A DNA stretch of 64,000 nt from Haematobia irritans (taxonomy: Eukaryota > Arthropoda > Insecta > Diptera > Muscidae). Below, piece by piece: positions 22,866-34,363 of this stretch. Position numbers and translations under genes: made by a program. Position 1 is the stretch's first letter; each line of letters starts with the position of its first letter. The notes beneath the pieces are model-generated. The model ran no database searches. It had not been told where the DNA came from and saw only the letters and a program-made list of their open reading frames with translations. The stretch spans positions 86,367,983-86,431,982 of the forward strand of contig NC_134398.1 in NCBI RefSeq assembly GCF_050003625.1. The letters are read 5' to 3'.

Positions 22866-23828
22866 CCAAACATAATATGTTCTAACATATTAACATATAT
22901 GTCCCAAACATGTTATGCTAGTTTATGAATATTATATGTTTGCACTTAATAATATTGTGTTTAGAAATTTGAGTTCCAAACATATAATTTGTACACCCAA
23001 ACATATGAAAACAGTCTTTTTCACCCGTGCACTATGTGCTTTAGGGTATAATAATTGAACATTTTTAAATCAAAACAATTAAGAAATTTTAATCACATAT
23101 TTTTTATGCCCAATTAAACCCGTCATTGATACTATCATTTTCATGATTGAAAATATTTCATTTAGAAAATTAATTGGATCAATGAATTTCGTGATGAATC
23201 ATAATTAGTTTTTTGTGTGTATAGCCCATAGGCGTATTCTCGTTGAAGTTTCTCCCATTCAAACTTTTACTTTACACCGTAGTACTGTAGTTTTTGTTTT
23301 GCCAACGCATGGTGTAATTTTTACGTTGTCAGATTTACTCCCGTCTGTTCTCAGTTTGACAACACTTGTGTGTTGATTGACTTTATGAAAGGATCGTTTT
23401 GAAATTACCATATCGTTCATGAGTTTTTTCTATGGGTGTAATATTCCCTTAAAACCAACAATTGGTGTTTAAGTTCAAACGATGTTTTTATACTTATTCG
23501 TATTAAGTTTATTCCCCTCTCGTTAGAAAATGTGCACTAAGCTCTGAATGCAGCCATGTGCTCTCAGCACAATTCGCTACATTTTCTAACGAATCGCGTT
23601 GTTGAGGTTTACCGCCGTTCGGAAGTAACCAATTGGCGCCTTAAAAATATATCCACACAAAGAAAATTTCATTAAATTTTTTTTCTACCAGTGTATGCCC
23701 TAATGTGAAACATAATATGTTTGAATAATACAAACAATATTTTGTTTGCACCAAGCCTGAAAATATATATGCTTGAAGCAAAATGTGTTTGGGGTATATG
23801 TTACAGAAGCGATTTTTTTGAGGGTGTA
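22866..23828. repeat. fam-A2 and fam-F fragments
   Basis: 22866-23015 is a fam-A2 fragment (CCAAACATAATATGTTCTAA ... AACAGTCTTTTTCACCCGTG). 23040-23220 is a fam-F fragment ending TTTTTTGTGTGTA. 23640-23828 is a fam-A2 right end finishing GAAGCGATTTTTTTGAGGG. The overlapping short frames are not genes. Confidence 0.6.
23520..23592. repeat. 14-bp perfect inverted repeat
   Basis: TCGTTAGAAAATGT at 23520-23533 is the exact reverse complement of ACATTTTCTAACGA at 23579-23592, leaving a 45-bp loop. It lies in otherwise unassigned sequence (23221-23639). It could be a hairpin or the ends of a tiny MITE relic. Confidence 0.7.
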
Positions 23829-24514
23829 CGCATTCAAATGGAATACCGGGTTTCTTTTGGTGTATGCCATCACTTGAAAACATTCCTTATTGGTTGTGTG
23901 ACCAAGCATCATTTTATAATAAAACTTCCAATATCACATGCCACTGGAGCCATTCGTTACTGGTATCTTTATCATCTTTGATAACGTGTAGTTTGGGCCC
24001 TCATTGAAACCAAAACGAAATACTCACAAGGACTAAACTTGAAACAAAATTTCAGACAATGTCCTAATTGCACAGTGGTTGTTGCAAGTGCGACCCAGCA
24101 TCTCTTGGATATGGCTTCATGGAAAGCTCTTTGAGAATGGCTAAAATAAGTTTTCGGCGCTCTTGAAACTAGAACTTTCAAAGTATCGGGATCTGTGTGA
24201 GATATTCCATTGCTTCGATGTCAGTGTTAAAGAGAATATTGAAGGAAAACATTGCTTGGTTAACCTTTCCGAATTTCGAAGCCAACTGCTGGGTTTACTG
24301 ATGTGAGCGTGTGTGACTGTTATTGCTCAAATATTGTGAAATGTGCATGAAAAGTTAAATTTGTGCTTGGTTAGGGGGGTTGTTTATGTAGATGGAGGGA
24401 GGAAAGTGTCTTAAATTTAAAATTAGTTTTCGAAATTTATTTTTTTTTTTGCTTCGGTCCCTGTTTCTTTCCCACATTGTGGATAGATGTGCTTTGATGT
24501 CGAGAGCATCTAGA
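23829..24514. other. Low-repeat island, possible host DNA (left part)
   Basis: Sequence complexity and GC content are higher than the surroundings and no recognised repeat motif is present. A 69-residue minus-strand frame at 23972-24181 has no domain I recognise. The island is interrupted by the hAT MITE at 24515-25239 and resumes at 25248. Confidence 0.4.
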
Positions 24515-25239
24515 CAGTGATGCCAACTCTCTAAGGGCGAAAAACACCAAAAATATATTATAAATCCCAACATACCAGTCCCCACCATAAAAACTACTGC
24601 AGCCAGCTAAAATTAAATATACTACAAAAAAAACTTCCGAAGATGTATTTTAGAACTTTTGGGTATTGATTTGATTTGAAACATTTTTAATTTTATCTAT
24701 CCAAGTGTACAATTTTAAAATTGTTAATGCTTATTTTACTTTCATTCAATTCATTGTGATCAGTAATGGCTTTCAAATTTCAAAATATGTAACTATTTTT
24801 CAGACGAGAAAATAAATTTGTCTACATTAAATTTGGAAATATAAATATTTTGGGGGAGTATATTTTTTATTTCAATTATGAGTGTTTTTGTGACTTTAAT
24901 GACATCTTTATCAATTTCAGAAATTCAGCACTCGTCGCTAGACTTTTCAAAAGAATATCCCAAATAATAATATTGATAAAAAAGGATCAATACTACCTTC
25001 ATAACAATCAAATTCTATGTTTGGCAATATAGTCGAGCTTGAAGCTTTGATAGTCTAATCGCAATTTTTGTATGAACAGTTGTCGTCAATTAAAATCAAA
25101 CTGTTCAAATTGAAAAATGTACCAAAAGCACTAAATGAGAACGTGCTTTTTTTGAAAAGACACTAAAAAGGCAATTTGGTGCTTTTTGGAAATCAAAAAG
25201 CACTAAATTTGTGCTAAAAGCACCAAACTGACATCACTG
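24515..25239. mobile_element. hAT-type MITE with 8-bp target duplication
   Basis: A 725-bp element with inverted ends CAGTGATGCCAACT and CAGTGATGTCAGTT (complement of the right end), flanked by CATCTAGA at 24507-24514 and 25240-25247. An 8-bp duplication and CAGTGATG-type ends are hallmarks of the hAT superfamily. The interior is AT-rich with no transposase. GCACTAAA/TTTAGTGC and AAAAGCAC motifs cluster near the right end. Confidence 0.88.
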
Positions 25240-25448
25240 CATCTAGAACAAGCAAATAGCTACAGCTTCCCTAGCAAAGGCTACAGGACAACAAAGCAGC
25301 AACAACGATAACTGTTCTAACAACACGATGCCTATTTTATGCAAACATTGAGATCTTCGTATGTGTGTGTGTATGCATGTGGAGATGACGAGTAACATAT
25401 ACTTCCAGCGGTAAAAAGAAGTAACAAAAGGGTTCTTTGAATGCCTTT
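25240..25448. other. Low-repeat island, possible host DNA (right part)
   Basis: Continues the island at 23829-24514 after the hAT insertion. It has CAGCAACAACG-type trinucleotide sequence and a GTGTGTGTGT microsatellite (about 25363). No open frame of note. Confidence 0.4.
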
Positions 25449-25880
25449 TACACCCAGAAAAAAGTGCCTTCGAAACTAAAGGAAAAAATGTTTATCAATT
25501 TAGTTTAGCCATTTTATTTCCATTAACGGCCATTTTCATATAGCTCCGTTAGGCTTTAACTGCCAGTTAACAGAAAGAAAAATGGAAATATATTTTCTCC
25601 GGTTAACTTTAACTGAAAAATTTTCAGCAGTTAAGTTTCTAACTCGCATATGGAATATATACGCAAGATGACAGATATGTAGATATCACAGTTTAAAAGT
25701 TCGTTAGCTAACGTAGCACTAACAGAGCTTCATGAAAATGGAGGTAAGTTAAATTTTTGTATGAAATAATAAAATTTACTTGTTTCAGTAAAACACTCCT
25801 AAACTGAAAGCTGTTAGGAATAGTTCATTAACTAGAATAAGGCATGGAATTTTACTAATACTGTTTTCTTCGCTGGGTAT
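25449..25880. repeat. MITE-like repeat with ACACCCAGAAAAAA end
   Basis: It starts ACACCCAGAAAAAAGTG and ends near TTTTCTTCGCTGGGTATAAG. The ends are only roughly inverted. The interior repeats GTTAACTTTAACTGAAAA-like motifs. 25881-26020 is unassigned. Confidence 0.4.
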
Positions 25881-26310
25881 AAGAATTTACTACTGAACAA
25901 GAACATTTTATTCACTGATAACAAAGCATTCGTAAAAATAAACAAATACCGTACTAACACCAAGTTTCCTCAAATTTAGTAAAATTTCTTATAAAATGAT
26001 AATTCTGACTTCCTTTATTATACACCCTCAAAAAAATCGCTTCTCTAACATATGTTCCAAACATATTTTGCAGGAAGCACATATATTATTGGATAATGCC
26101 GAAACATTAATATGTTTGTTTTATGTGAACATATTATATGTTTGGAAGCATTTTGAGCCCAAAAATATTATATGCTTGGAAGAATTTTCCCCAAAGAAGA
26201 TTGTGCTCATTCCCTCACATAATTTTCACTTCCACGAAATTTTTTAATTCTTTGCACAAATAATACAAATAATGTTGAGGAAATTATTCAATATTATAAA
26301 TTTTACCTTT

Positions 26311-26384
26311 CGCCTGGACGGAGAATCGAACCGAAGACCATACAGTTTGTAAGCCTACACACTATCCACTGGGCTACGTAGCTG
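26311..26384 (-). other. tRNA-like segment T1 in fam-A
   Basis: The minus strand reads CAGCTACGTAGCCCAGTGG (A-box-like) and, ~45 bp on, GGTTCGATTCTCCG (B-box). The length matches a tRNA, but I could not fold a convincing cloverleaf, so it is a Pol III promoter-like relic rather than a tRNA gene. Confidence 0.7.
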
Positions 26385-26501
26385 TTATAGTCACCAATAG
26401 ACAATTATCGTTATAAGTTACATTTATATAGCATAGTTTGCAGCGCCCACGAGCCCATGCAAACATAACATTATTTAACAAAAACATACATTTGTTCGCA
26501 A

Positions 26502-26570
26502 CGTGGAGCAGTGGTTAGCATGTCTGCCTTGCATTCAAAGGGTCGTGGGTTCAATTCCTGCTCCGACCGA
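26502..26570 (+). other. tRNA-like segment T2 in fam-A
   Basis: It reads CGTGGAGCAGTGGTTAGCAT (A-box) ... GTGGGTTCAATTCC (B-box) TGCTCCGACCGA. It points away from T1. It is closely similar to the tRNA head of the SINE at 49957. The TTTATA array begins 21 bp downstream. Confidence 0.75.
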
Positions 26571-26591
26571 ACACATTTTTTTAATTTACAC

Positions 26592-27635
26592 ATTTATATT
26601 TATATTTATATTTATATTTGTATTTATATTTATATTTATATTTATATTTATATTTATATTTATATTTATATTTATATTTATATTTATATTTATATTTATA
26701 TTTATATTTATATTTATATTTATATTTATATTTATATTTATATTTATATTTATATTTATATTTATATTTATATTTATATTTATATTTATATTTATATTTA
26801 TATTTATATTTATATTTATATTTATATTTATATTTATATTTATATTTATATTTATATTTATATTTATATTTATATTTATATTTATATTTATATTTATATT
26901 TATATTTATATTTATATTTATATTTATATTTATATTTATATTTATATTTATATTTATATTTATATTTATATTTATATTTATATTTATATTTATATTTATA
27001 TTTATATTTATATTTATATTTATATTTATATTTATATTTATATTTATATTTATATTTATATTTATATTTATATTTATATTTATATTTATATTTATATTTA
27101 TATTTATATTTATATTTATATTTATATTTATATTTATATTTATATTTATATTTATATTTATATTTATATTTATATTTATATTTATATTTATATTTATATT
27201 TATATTTATATTTATATTTATATTTATATTTATATTTATATTTATATTTATATTTATATTTATATTTATATTTATATTTATATTTATATTTATATTTATA
27301 TTTATATTTATATTTATATTTATATTTATATTTATATTTATATTTATATTTATATTTATATTTATATTTATATTTATATTTATATTTATATTTATATTTA
27401 TATTTATATTTATATTTATATTTATATTTATATTTATATTTATATTTATATTTATATTTATATTTATATTTATATTTATATTTATATTTATATTTATATT
27501 TATATTTATATTTATATTTATATTTATATTTATATTTATATTTATATTTATATTTATATTTATATTTATATTTATATTTATATTTATATTTATATTTATA
27601 TTTATATTTATATTTATATTTATATTTATATTTAT
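26592..27635 (+). repeat. (TTTATA)n microsatellite, about 174 units
   Basis: An almost perfect hexanucleotide array of 1044 bp with one visible interruption (G at 26620). The sister fam-A copies at 32930, 42405, 44535 and 57970 have only about two units at the same place, so this is a local expansion. Three long plus-strand open frames here (alternating Ile-Tyr, Phe-Ile, Tyr-Leu) are translation artefacts. Confidence 0.95.
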
Positions 27636-28915
27636 ACTATATTAAATTTTTAAATGAAACTTCGAAATGTGGGTTATTAAAGATTTACAGTCAGAAAAAG
27701 TTCTTGATATTAACGAAATTGCAAAAATAACAATTTTGTAACAAAAAACTGTTTTTGGTATAAAAGTTTGAAATTTTGGAAGGAATTCAAAAACTCTAAC
27801 AAGAAGAACGTGGAGTCGAGTATAAACATACATAAATACTTTTATAATATACGCATAAATTTATTTTAAATACATTTAAAACTTATTGTGTTTTGTATTT
27901 AATTTTATTTTTACCGCTCTAAAATGACCCTGATTTGCCTTTTAATTTTCTTTAATAATTCATTTTTCAATTGTTTTAGCTGCATAACTCGAACTTAATG
28001 CCCGCTTTTATATTTGAAGGTGTCCGTCAACTTCTCTTGGACTACTTATTAATAAAGAGGAACTAAACTTTGTTTTTATACATTTTACTGTTTAATTTTT
28101 AACTGTTTCCTCCTTTTTTCATTTTACTGTCCCAACTCTAAAAAGAGTATAGTTCCATTTCGTTATTTTTATGAAGATCCCTTTGTAATTTTTGTATATT
28201 TTCCATCGTTTTTCTTAATGTTAATTTCCTTTGCCTGAATATTTAGACTTACTCCTCGTACGTTCCGATTTCTTTTAGCGAACCAAAAAAAAAATTGTGC
28301 CATAATGCCAAAATGATAAACAAAACACATGTCCACACATACATAAAATGCTGCTCTCAAGGCGAAAACACGTGCTGTTTTTTTTTTTCAAATGTCTATT
28401 CTCTTGATTCTGAATGTCTATTCTCTTTACTCCGAATACTCATGCTAATATTCAAATTAAATAATATTTAGACTTAAGCATATCAATTTTTTGGCCTTAT
28501 CATAAAACAGTTTTCCGTAACAACATACAAGCGGTTATACAGAAATTGCTCTCTTTTCATTATCTCGCTGTGTTATGTTGATATCTTTCGTCAGCCCTCC
28601 CGGTTTCCATCTCGGTATCTTTCTCTATACTCTCTCTCTCTCTGTCGCTCTCTGAATAAACTATCTCAACATATATATGTTTACTCGAAATTTGTAAATT
28701 TATAAATGTTTACATTCACACATATTATTTCTATGAAACATTCATGCCCCAAATATAATATATTCTAAAATATTAACATATGTGCCCCAAACATGTAGTG
28801 TTAGTTTAGGAACATTACGTGTTTGCTCTTAAATATATTGTGTTTAAAAATTCTGCCCGAAACACATTTTGTTTATATGGGAACATATGAAAAACATATT
28901 TTTCTATATCCCTTT

Positions 28916-29106
28916 TGTCTTCCTGTAATCGATACCTGACATCGATGTAATCTATATGTTTGCGCGTGGGTCGTTTTTTAGTTGGAATCGCGTTGTTATG
29001 GTATATGGAGACATTGTTAAAAAATAATATAGTGAAATAATATAATATATAACAAATAAAATATATTAAATATTTGTTATTTTAAATTAGTGAGAAAAAA
29101 TTTTGT
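28916..29106. other. Short unassigned spacer
   Basis: AT-rich DNA between a fam-A right end and a fam-C end. Nothing recognisable. Confidence 0.4.
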
Positions 29107-31070
29107 TTTTATACCCTCCTCCACACTGTGGAACAGGGTATTATAAGTTAGTGCATATTTTTGCAACACCCAGAAGGAGACGAGATAGACACATGGTGTC
29201 TTTGGCAAAAATACTCAGGGTGGGCTCCTGAGTCGATATAGCCATGTCCGTCTGTCCGTGAACACATTTTTGTAATCAAAGTCTAGGTCGCAGTTTTAGT
29301 CCAGTCGACTTCAAATTTGGCACAAGTATATGTTTTGGCTCAGAATAGATCCCTATTGATTTTGGAAGAAATCGGTTCAGATTTAGATATAGCTCCCATA
29401 TATATATTTCGCCCGATATGGACTTATATGGCCCCAGAAGCCAGAGTTTTACCCTAATTTGCTTAAAATTTTGCACAAGAATAACAATTAGTACTATAGT
29501 CAAGTGTGCCCAATTTTATTGAAATCGGTTCAGATTTAGATATAGCTCCCATATATATCTTTCGCCCGATATGGAATAATACGGTCCCAGAAGCCAGAGT
29601 TTTACCCCAATTTGGTTGAAATTTTGCACGGTGTCTTTGCCAATAATGCTCAGGGTGGGTCCCTGAGTCGATATAACCATGTCCGTCCGTCCGTCCATCC
29701 GTCTGTCTGTGAACACATTTTTGTGATCAAAGTCTAGGTGTCAATTTAAGTTCAATCGCCTTCAAATTTGGCACATGTTCCTAATTTGGGTCAGAATAGA
29801 ACCCTATTGATTTTGGAAGAAATCGGTTCAGATTTAGATATAGCTCCCATATATATCTTTCGCCCGATATGCACTAATATGGACCCAGCAGCCAGAGTTT
29901 TATACCGATTTGCTCGAAATTTTGTACAAACATAACACTTAGTCGTATAGTCAAGTGTGTAAAATTTGATTGACATCGGTTCAGATTTAGATATAGCTCC
30001 CATATATATATTTCGCCCGATATGGACTTATATGGCCTCAGAATCCAGATTTGTGGCCGAATTTGGTTGAAATTTTGCACTAGGAGTACAATTAGTAGTA
30101 TAGTCAAGTGTGCAAAATTTGATTGAAATCGGTTCAGATTTAGATATAGCTCCCATATATATAATTCGCCCGATATGGACTAATATGGTTCTAATAGCCA
30201 GAGTTTTGGCCCAATTTGGTTAAAATTTTGCACAGGGAGTAGATTTAGCATTGTAGCTATTCACGCCAAATTTGGTTGAAATCGATTCAGAGTTAGATAT
30301 AGCTCCCATATATATCTTTCGCCCGATATGCACTTATATGAACCCAGAAGCCAGAGTTTTATCCCGATTAGCTTGAAATTTTGCACAAGGAGTACAATTG
30401 GTAGTATAGTCATGTGTGCCAAATTTGATTGAAATCGGTTCAGATTTAGATATAGCTTCCATATATATTTTTCGACCGATATGGACTTATATGGCCCCAG
30501 AAGCCAGAGTTTTGGCCCAATTTGGTTGAAATTTTGCACTAGGAGTACAATTAGTAATATAATCATGTGTGCCAAATTTGATAGAAATCGGTTCAGATTT
30601 AGATATAGCTCCCATATATATGTTTTTCTGATTTCGACAAAAATGGTCAAAATACCAGCATTTTCCTTGTAAAATCGCCACTGCTTAGTCGAAAAGTTGT
30701 AAAAATGACTCTAATTTTCCTAAACTTCTAATACATATATATTGAGCGATAAATCATACATAAACTTTTGCGAAGTTTCCTTAAAATTGCTTCAGATTTA
30801 AATGTTTCCCATATTTTTTTTACTAAAATTGTGTTCCACTCCTGTGCATTAGCCAACTTAAATTTTGAGTCTATAGATTTTGTAAAAGTCTATCAAATTC
30901 TGTCTAAATCGAGTGATATTTACATGTATGTATTTTTTTGGGACAAGCCTTTATATATAGCACCCAACACATTTGACGGATGTGATATGGTATCGAAAAT
31001 TTAGATCTACAAAGTGGTGCAGGGTATAATATAGTCGGCCCGCCCGACTTTAGACTTTCCTTACTTGTTT
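29107..31070 (-). mobile_element. fam-C element with exact 153-bp tandem units
   Basis: The left end is TATACCCTCCTCCACACTGT and the right end GTCGGCCCGCCCGACTTTAG ... CTTACTTGTTT. Anchors (AGCTCCC) at 29391, 29544, 29842, 29995, 30148, 30301, 30454 and 30607 are spaced exactly 153 bp except one 298-bp step, where a second leader module (GTCCGTCCGTCCATCCGTC) lies. Short minus-strand frames reuse the same peptide (YIWELYLNLNRF) and are array by-products. Confidence 0.75.
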
Positions 31071-32970
31071 ACTCTGATTTAGTTGAAATTTTGCACAGGG
31101 AGTAGAATTATCATTGTAGCTATGCGTGCCCAATTTGGTTGAAATCGGTTCAGATTCTGATTTTGTCGAAATCAGAAAAACATGTGTATGGGAGCTAACA
31201 TATGTTTTTCTGATTTCGACAAAAATGGTAAAAATACCAACATTTTCCTTGTAAAATCTCCACTGCTTTGTCTAAAAGTTGTAAAAATGACTCTAATTTT
31301 CCTAAACTTCTAATACATATATATCGAGCGATAAATCATAAATAAACTTTTGCGAAGTTTCCTTAAAATTGCTTAAGATTAAAATGTTTCCCATATTTTT
31401 TTACTAACATTGTGTTCCACCCTAGTGCATTAGCCGACTTAAATTTTGAGTCTATAGATTTTGTAGAAGTCTGTTAAATTCTGTCCAGATCGAGTGATAT
31501 TTAAATGTATGTATTTGAGACAAACCTTTATATATAGCCCCCAACACATTTGACGGATGTGACATGGTATCGAAAATTTAGATCTACAAAGTGGTGCAGG
31601 GTATAATATAGTCGGCCCCGCCCGACTTTAGACTTTACTTACTTGTTTTTTACTAACATTGTGTTCCACCCTAGTGCATTAGCCGAAGTCTATCAAATTC
31701 TGTCCAGATCGAGTAATATTTAAATGTATGTATTTGGGACAAACCTTTATATATACACTGTTAGAAAAATATGTTTTTCATATGTTCCGATATAAACAAA
31801 ATGTGTTTCGGGCACGATTTTAAACCACAATATATTTAAGTGCGAACATGTAATGTTCCTAAACTAACACTAAATGTTTGGGACATCTATGTTAATATGT
31901 TAGAATATATTATGTTTGGGGCATGAATGTTTCATAAAAATAATATGTGTGAATGTAAACATATATAAATTAACAAATTTCGAGTAAACATATATATGTT
32001 GTGATATTTTATTCAGAGAGCGACAAAAAGAGAGTATAGAGAAAGAAATAGAGATGGAAACCGGGAGGGTTGACGAAAGATATCAATATAACAAAGCGAG
32101 AGAATGAAAAAAGAACAATTTCTGTGAAACCACTGTTGTTTCGGAAAACTGTTTTATGATAAGTCTAAAAATTTTGATATGCTTAAGTCTAAATATTATT
32201 TAATTTGAATAAAGAGAATAGACATTCGGAACCAAGAGAATAGACATTTGAAAAACAAACTGCAATGTTTTCGCCTTGAGAGCAGCATTTTATGCATGTG
32301 TGAACATGTGTTTTGTTTATCATTTTGGCATTATGGGCACAATTTTTCGTTAAAATAAATCAGGGGTCTTCATAAAAATAACGAAAGGGCACTATACTCT
32401 TTTTAGAGTTGGGACAGTAAAATGAAATAAGGAGGAAATAGTGAAAAATTACACAGTAAAATGTAAAAAAACAAACTTTAGTTCCTCTTTATTAAAAAGT
32501 AGTCCACGAGGAGTTGACGGACACCATCAAATATAAAAGCGGGCATTAAGTTCGAGTTTTACAGCTAAAACAATTTAAAAAGTTTATTTTCTTTAAAATG
32601 AATTATTAAAGAAAAATAAAAGGAATTTTAGAGCGATGGTGTTAAATGCAAGTAAAAAACTGTTCACTCCTAAATAAATCTATGTTTATATTATAAAATT
32701 ATGTATGTATGTTTATACTCGACTCCACGTTCTTTTGTTAGTTTTTGAATTCCTTCCAAATTTTAAAGTTTTGTACAAAAACAGTTTTTTATTAAAAAAT
32801 TTTTATTTTTGCAATAAAAAATAATATTTTATCCAAAAATCAGTCAATTTCGTTTATATCAAGCACTGTTACTGACTATAAATCTTTAATAACACACATT
32901 TCGAAGTTTCATTTAAAAAAATTTAATATAGTATAAATATAAATGTGTAAATTAAAAAAAAAAAAAAATG

Positions 32971-33042
32971 TTCGGTCGGAGCAGGGATTGAACCCACGAC
33001 CCTTTGTATGCAAGGCAGGCATGCTAACCACTGCTCCACGTG
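32971..33042 (-). other. tRNA-like segment T2, forward fam-A copy
   Basis: Complement of 26502-26570: the minus strand has GCAGTGGTTAGCATGCCTGC and GTGGGTTCAATCCCTGCTCC. Points away from T1 at 33158. Confidence 0.7.
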
Positions 33043-33157
33043 GCAAACAAATGTATGTTTCTGTTAAATAATGTTATGTTTGCATGGGCTCGTGAGCGCT
33101 GCAAACTATGCTATATAAATGTAACTTAAAACGATAATTATCTACTGGTGACTATAA

Positions 33158-33231
33158 CAGCTACGTAGCCCAGTGGATAGTGTGTTGGCTTACAAACTGT
33201 ATGGTCCTCGGTTCGATTCTCCGTGCAGGCG
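33158..33231 (+). other. tRNA-like segment T1, forward fam-A copy
   Basis: It reads CAGCTACGTAGCCCAGTGGA ... GGTTCGATTCTCCG. The 115-bp T1-T2 spacer matches the other copies. Confidence 0.7.
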
Positions 33232-33656
33232 AAAGGTAAAATTTAAAAAATTTATAAAAGTGAATAATTTCTTCAACATTATTTGTATTACAGAAAAAGG
33301 TGCCAATAACTAAAAAATTTCGTGGAAGTGAAAATTACGAGTATGTTAGGGAATGAGCACAATCGTGTTTGAGAAAAATTCTTTCAAGCATATAATATTT
33401 TTGGCTCGAAATGCTTCCAAACATATAATATGTTCACATAAAACAAACATATTAATGTTTCGGCAGTATGCAATAATATATGTGCTTCCTGCAAAATATG
33501 TTTGGAACATATGTTAAAGAAGCGATTTTTTTTGAGGGTGTAGCCCCCAACACATTTAACGGATGTGATATGGTATCGAAAATTTAGATCTACAAAGTGG
33601 TGCAGGGTATAATAAAGTCGGCCCCGCCCGACTTTAGACTTTCCTTACTTGTTTTG

Positions 33657-34363
33657 TTTTTCTGAAAATTAACATTCAGGACGCTAACTTTTTGTGAAAA
33701 AATTGGTTTATGATTTTTTATATTTGTAGGCATTGAAATTGTAAAAGGAGGACAAAATCGTTAGCAGAAACTTATTAAAAGTGAAAGGTACAATAAGAAG
33801 AAAAAAATTACGTTTTACAGTTGATAACATTACATGGAAATTGGAAATAGTGGAATAATAAAGTAATTTTCGATGCTGTTGATTCTTAATAAATATATTT
33901 AATATATTAATAAAACATGTCTTTTATTGAAGAAAAAATTGCCTATATATAAATAAAATTGTATTTAAAAACGAAGATAAGCAGTTCTAATTTTGAAGTA
34001 AATGGTTTACAACAAATATGTACGATTTGTCCAAATGAATGAACAAAGATCAATAAAATCATTCCATATATGAATTCAATTCCGTTAAATTTTTTCATTC
34101 TGTAGTATAGTGGTACATAAATATAGGAAAATGTTAACTAATATATGAAATGCATTATACCTAATTTCTATTAAAATCACATCGTTCAAACAAATAAAAA
34201 TGTCTTTGGCGCTATACGAAGTTCAACTTTCTTCACAATGAGTTAATTTTAACTTAAAGAGGGGGTTACTTTTTCTGGGTGTAAGAAGGCTTTTAAATTA
34301 TCTAAGGAAGCCACTATACCTAAAATAACCTTTGTAACCAAAATTGTCTTTCAAAATTTCTTC
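33657..34363. other. Unassigned AT-rich DNA
   Basis: No gene seen. The right edge (GTTACTTTTTCTGGGTGTAAG at ~34265) resembles a MITE end, but I could not find its partner. Confidence 0.4.

Larger units (their letters stand above)
26023..28915 (-). mobile_element. fam-A element, reverse copy, with giant microsatellite
   Basis: The left end CACCCTCAAAAAAATCGCTT follows a TA. The right end (GGAACATATGAAAAACATAT) lacks the last few bases of the family consensus. Order in this orientation: end, ATATGTTTGG repeats, T1 tRNA-like (minus), 117-bp spacer, T2 tRNA-like (plus), TTTATA array, AT-rich middle, CTCTCTCTCTCTGTCGC tract, ATATG-rich end. Without the array it is about 1.85 kb, like the copy at 31756-33540. 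No transposase is encoded. Confidence 0.78.
31756..33540 (+). mobile_element. fam-A element, complete forward copy
   Basis: A 1785-bp element bounded by CACTGTTAGAAAAATATG and GCGATTTTTTTTGAGGGTG, flanked by TA at 31754-31755 and 33541-33542. The same fam-C sequence without insertion is at 31525-31545, so the empty site can be read. It contains the ATATGTTT-rich left end, a GAGAGCGACA tract, a long AT-rich middle, T2 (minus) and T1 (plus). It encodes no transposase, so it must be mobilised in trans if at all. Confidence 0.85.
31071..33656 (-). repeat. fam-C 3'-end duplicates around a fam-A insertion
   Basis: Two further partial fam-C ends follow the first. One ends at about 31648 and one at about 33656, both with GGTATAATA...GTCGGCCCCGCCCGACTTTA and TTACTTGTTTT. 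The last is split by the fam-A copy at 31756-33540. This looks like local serial duplication of the fam-C end. Confidence 0.6.

Noticed and set aside
26311..26570. Functional tRNA genes
   Set aside because: A and B boxes are present, but no credible cloverleaf or anticodon stem could be drawn, and the segments repeat with the mobile element.
26503..27730. Three overlapping open frames of 370-380 residues (Ile-Tyr, Phe-Ile, Tyr-Leu dipeptides)
   Set aside because: They are translations of a pure TTTATA array in its three forward frames; no gene is implied.
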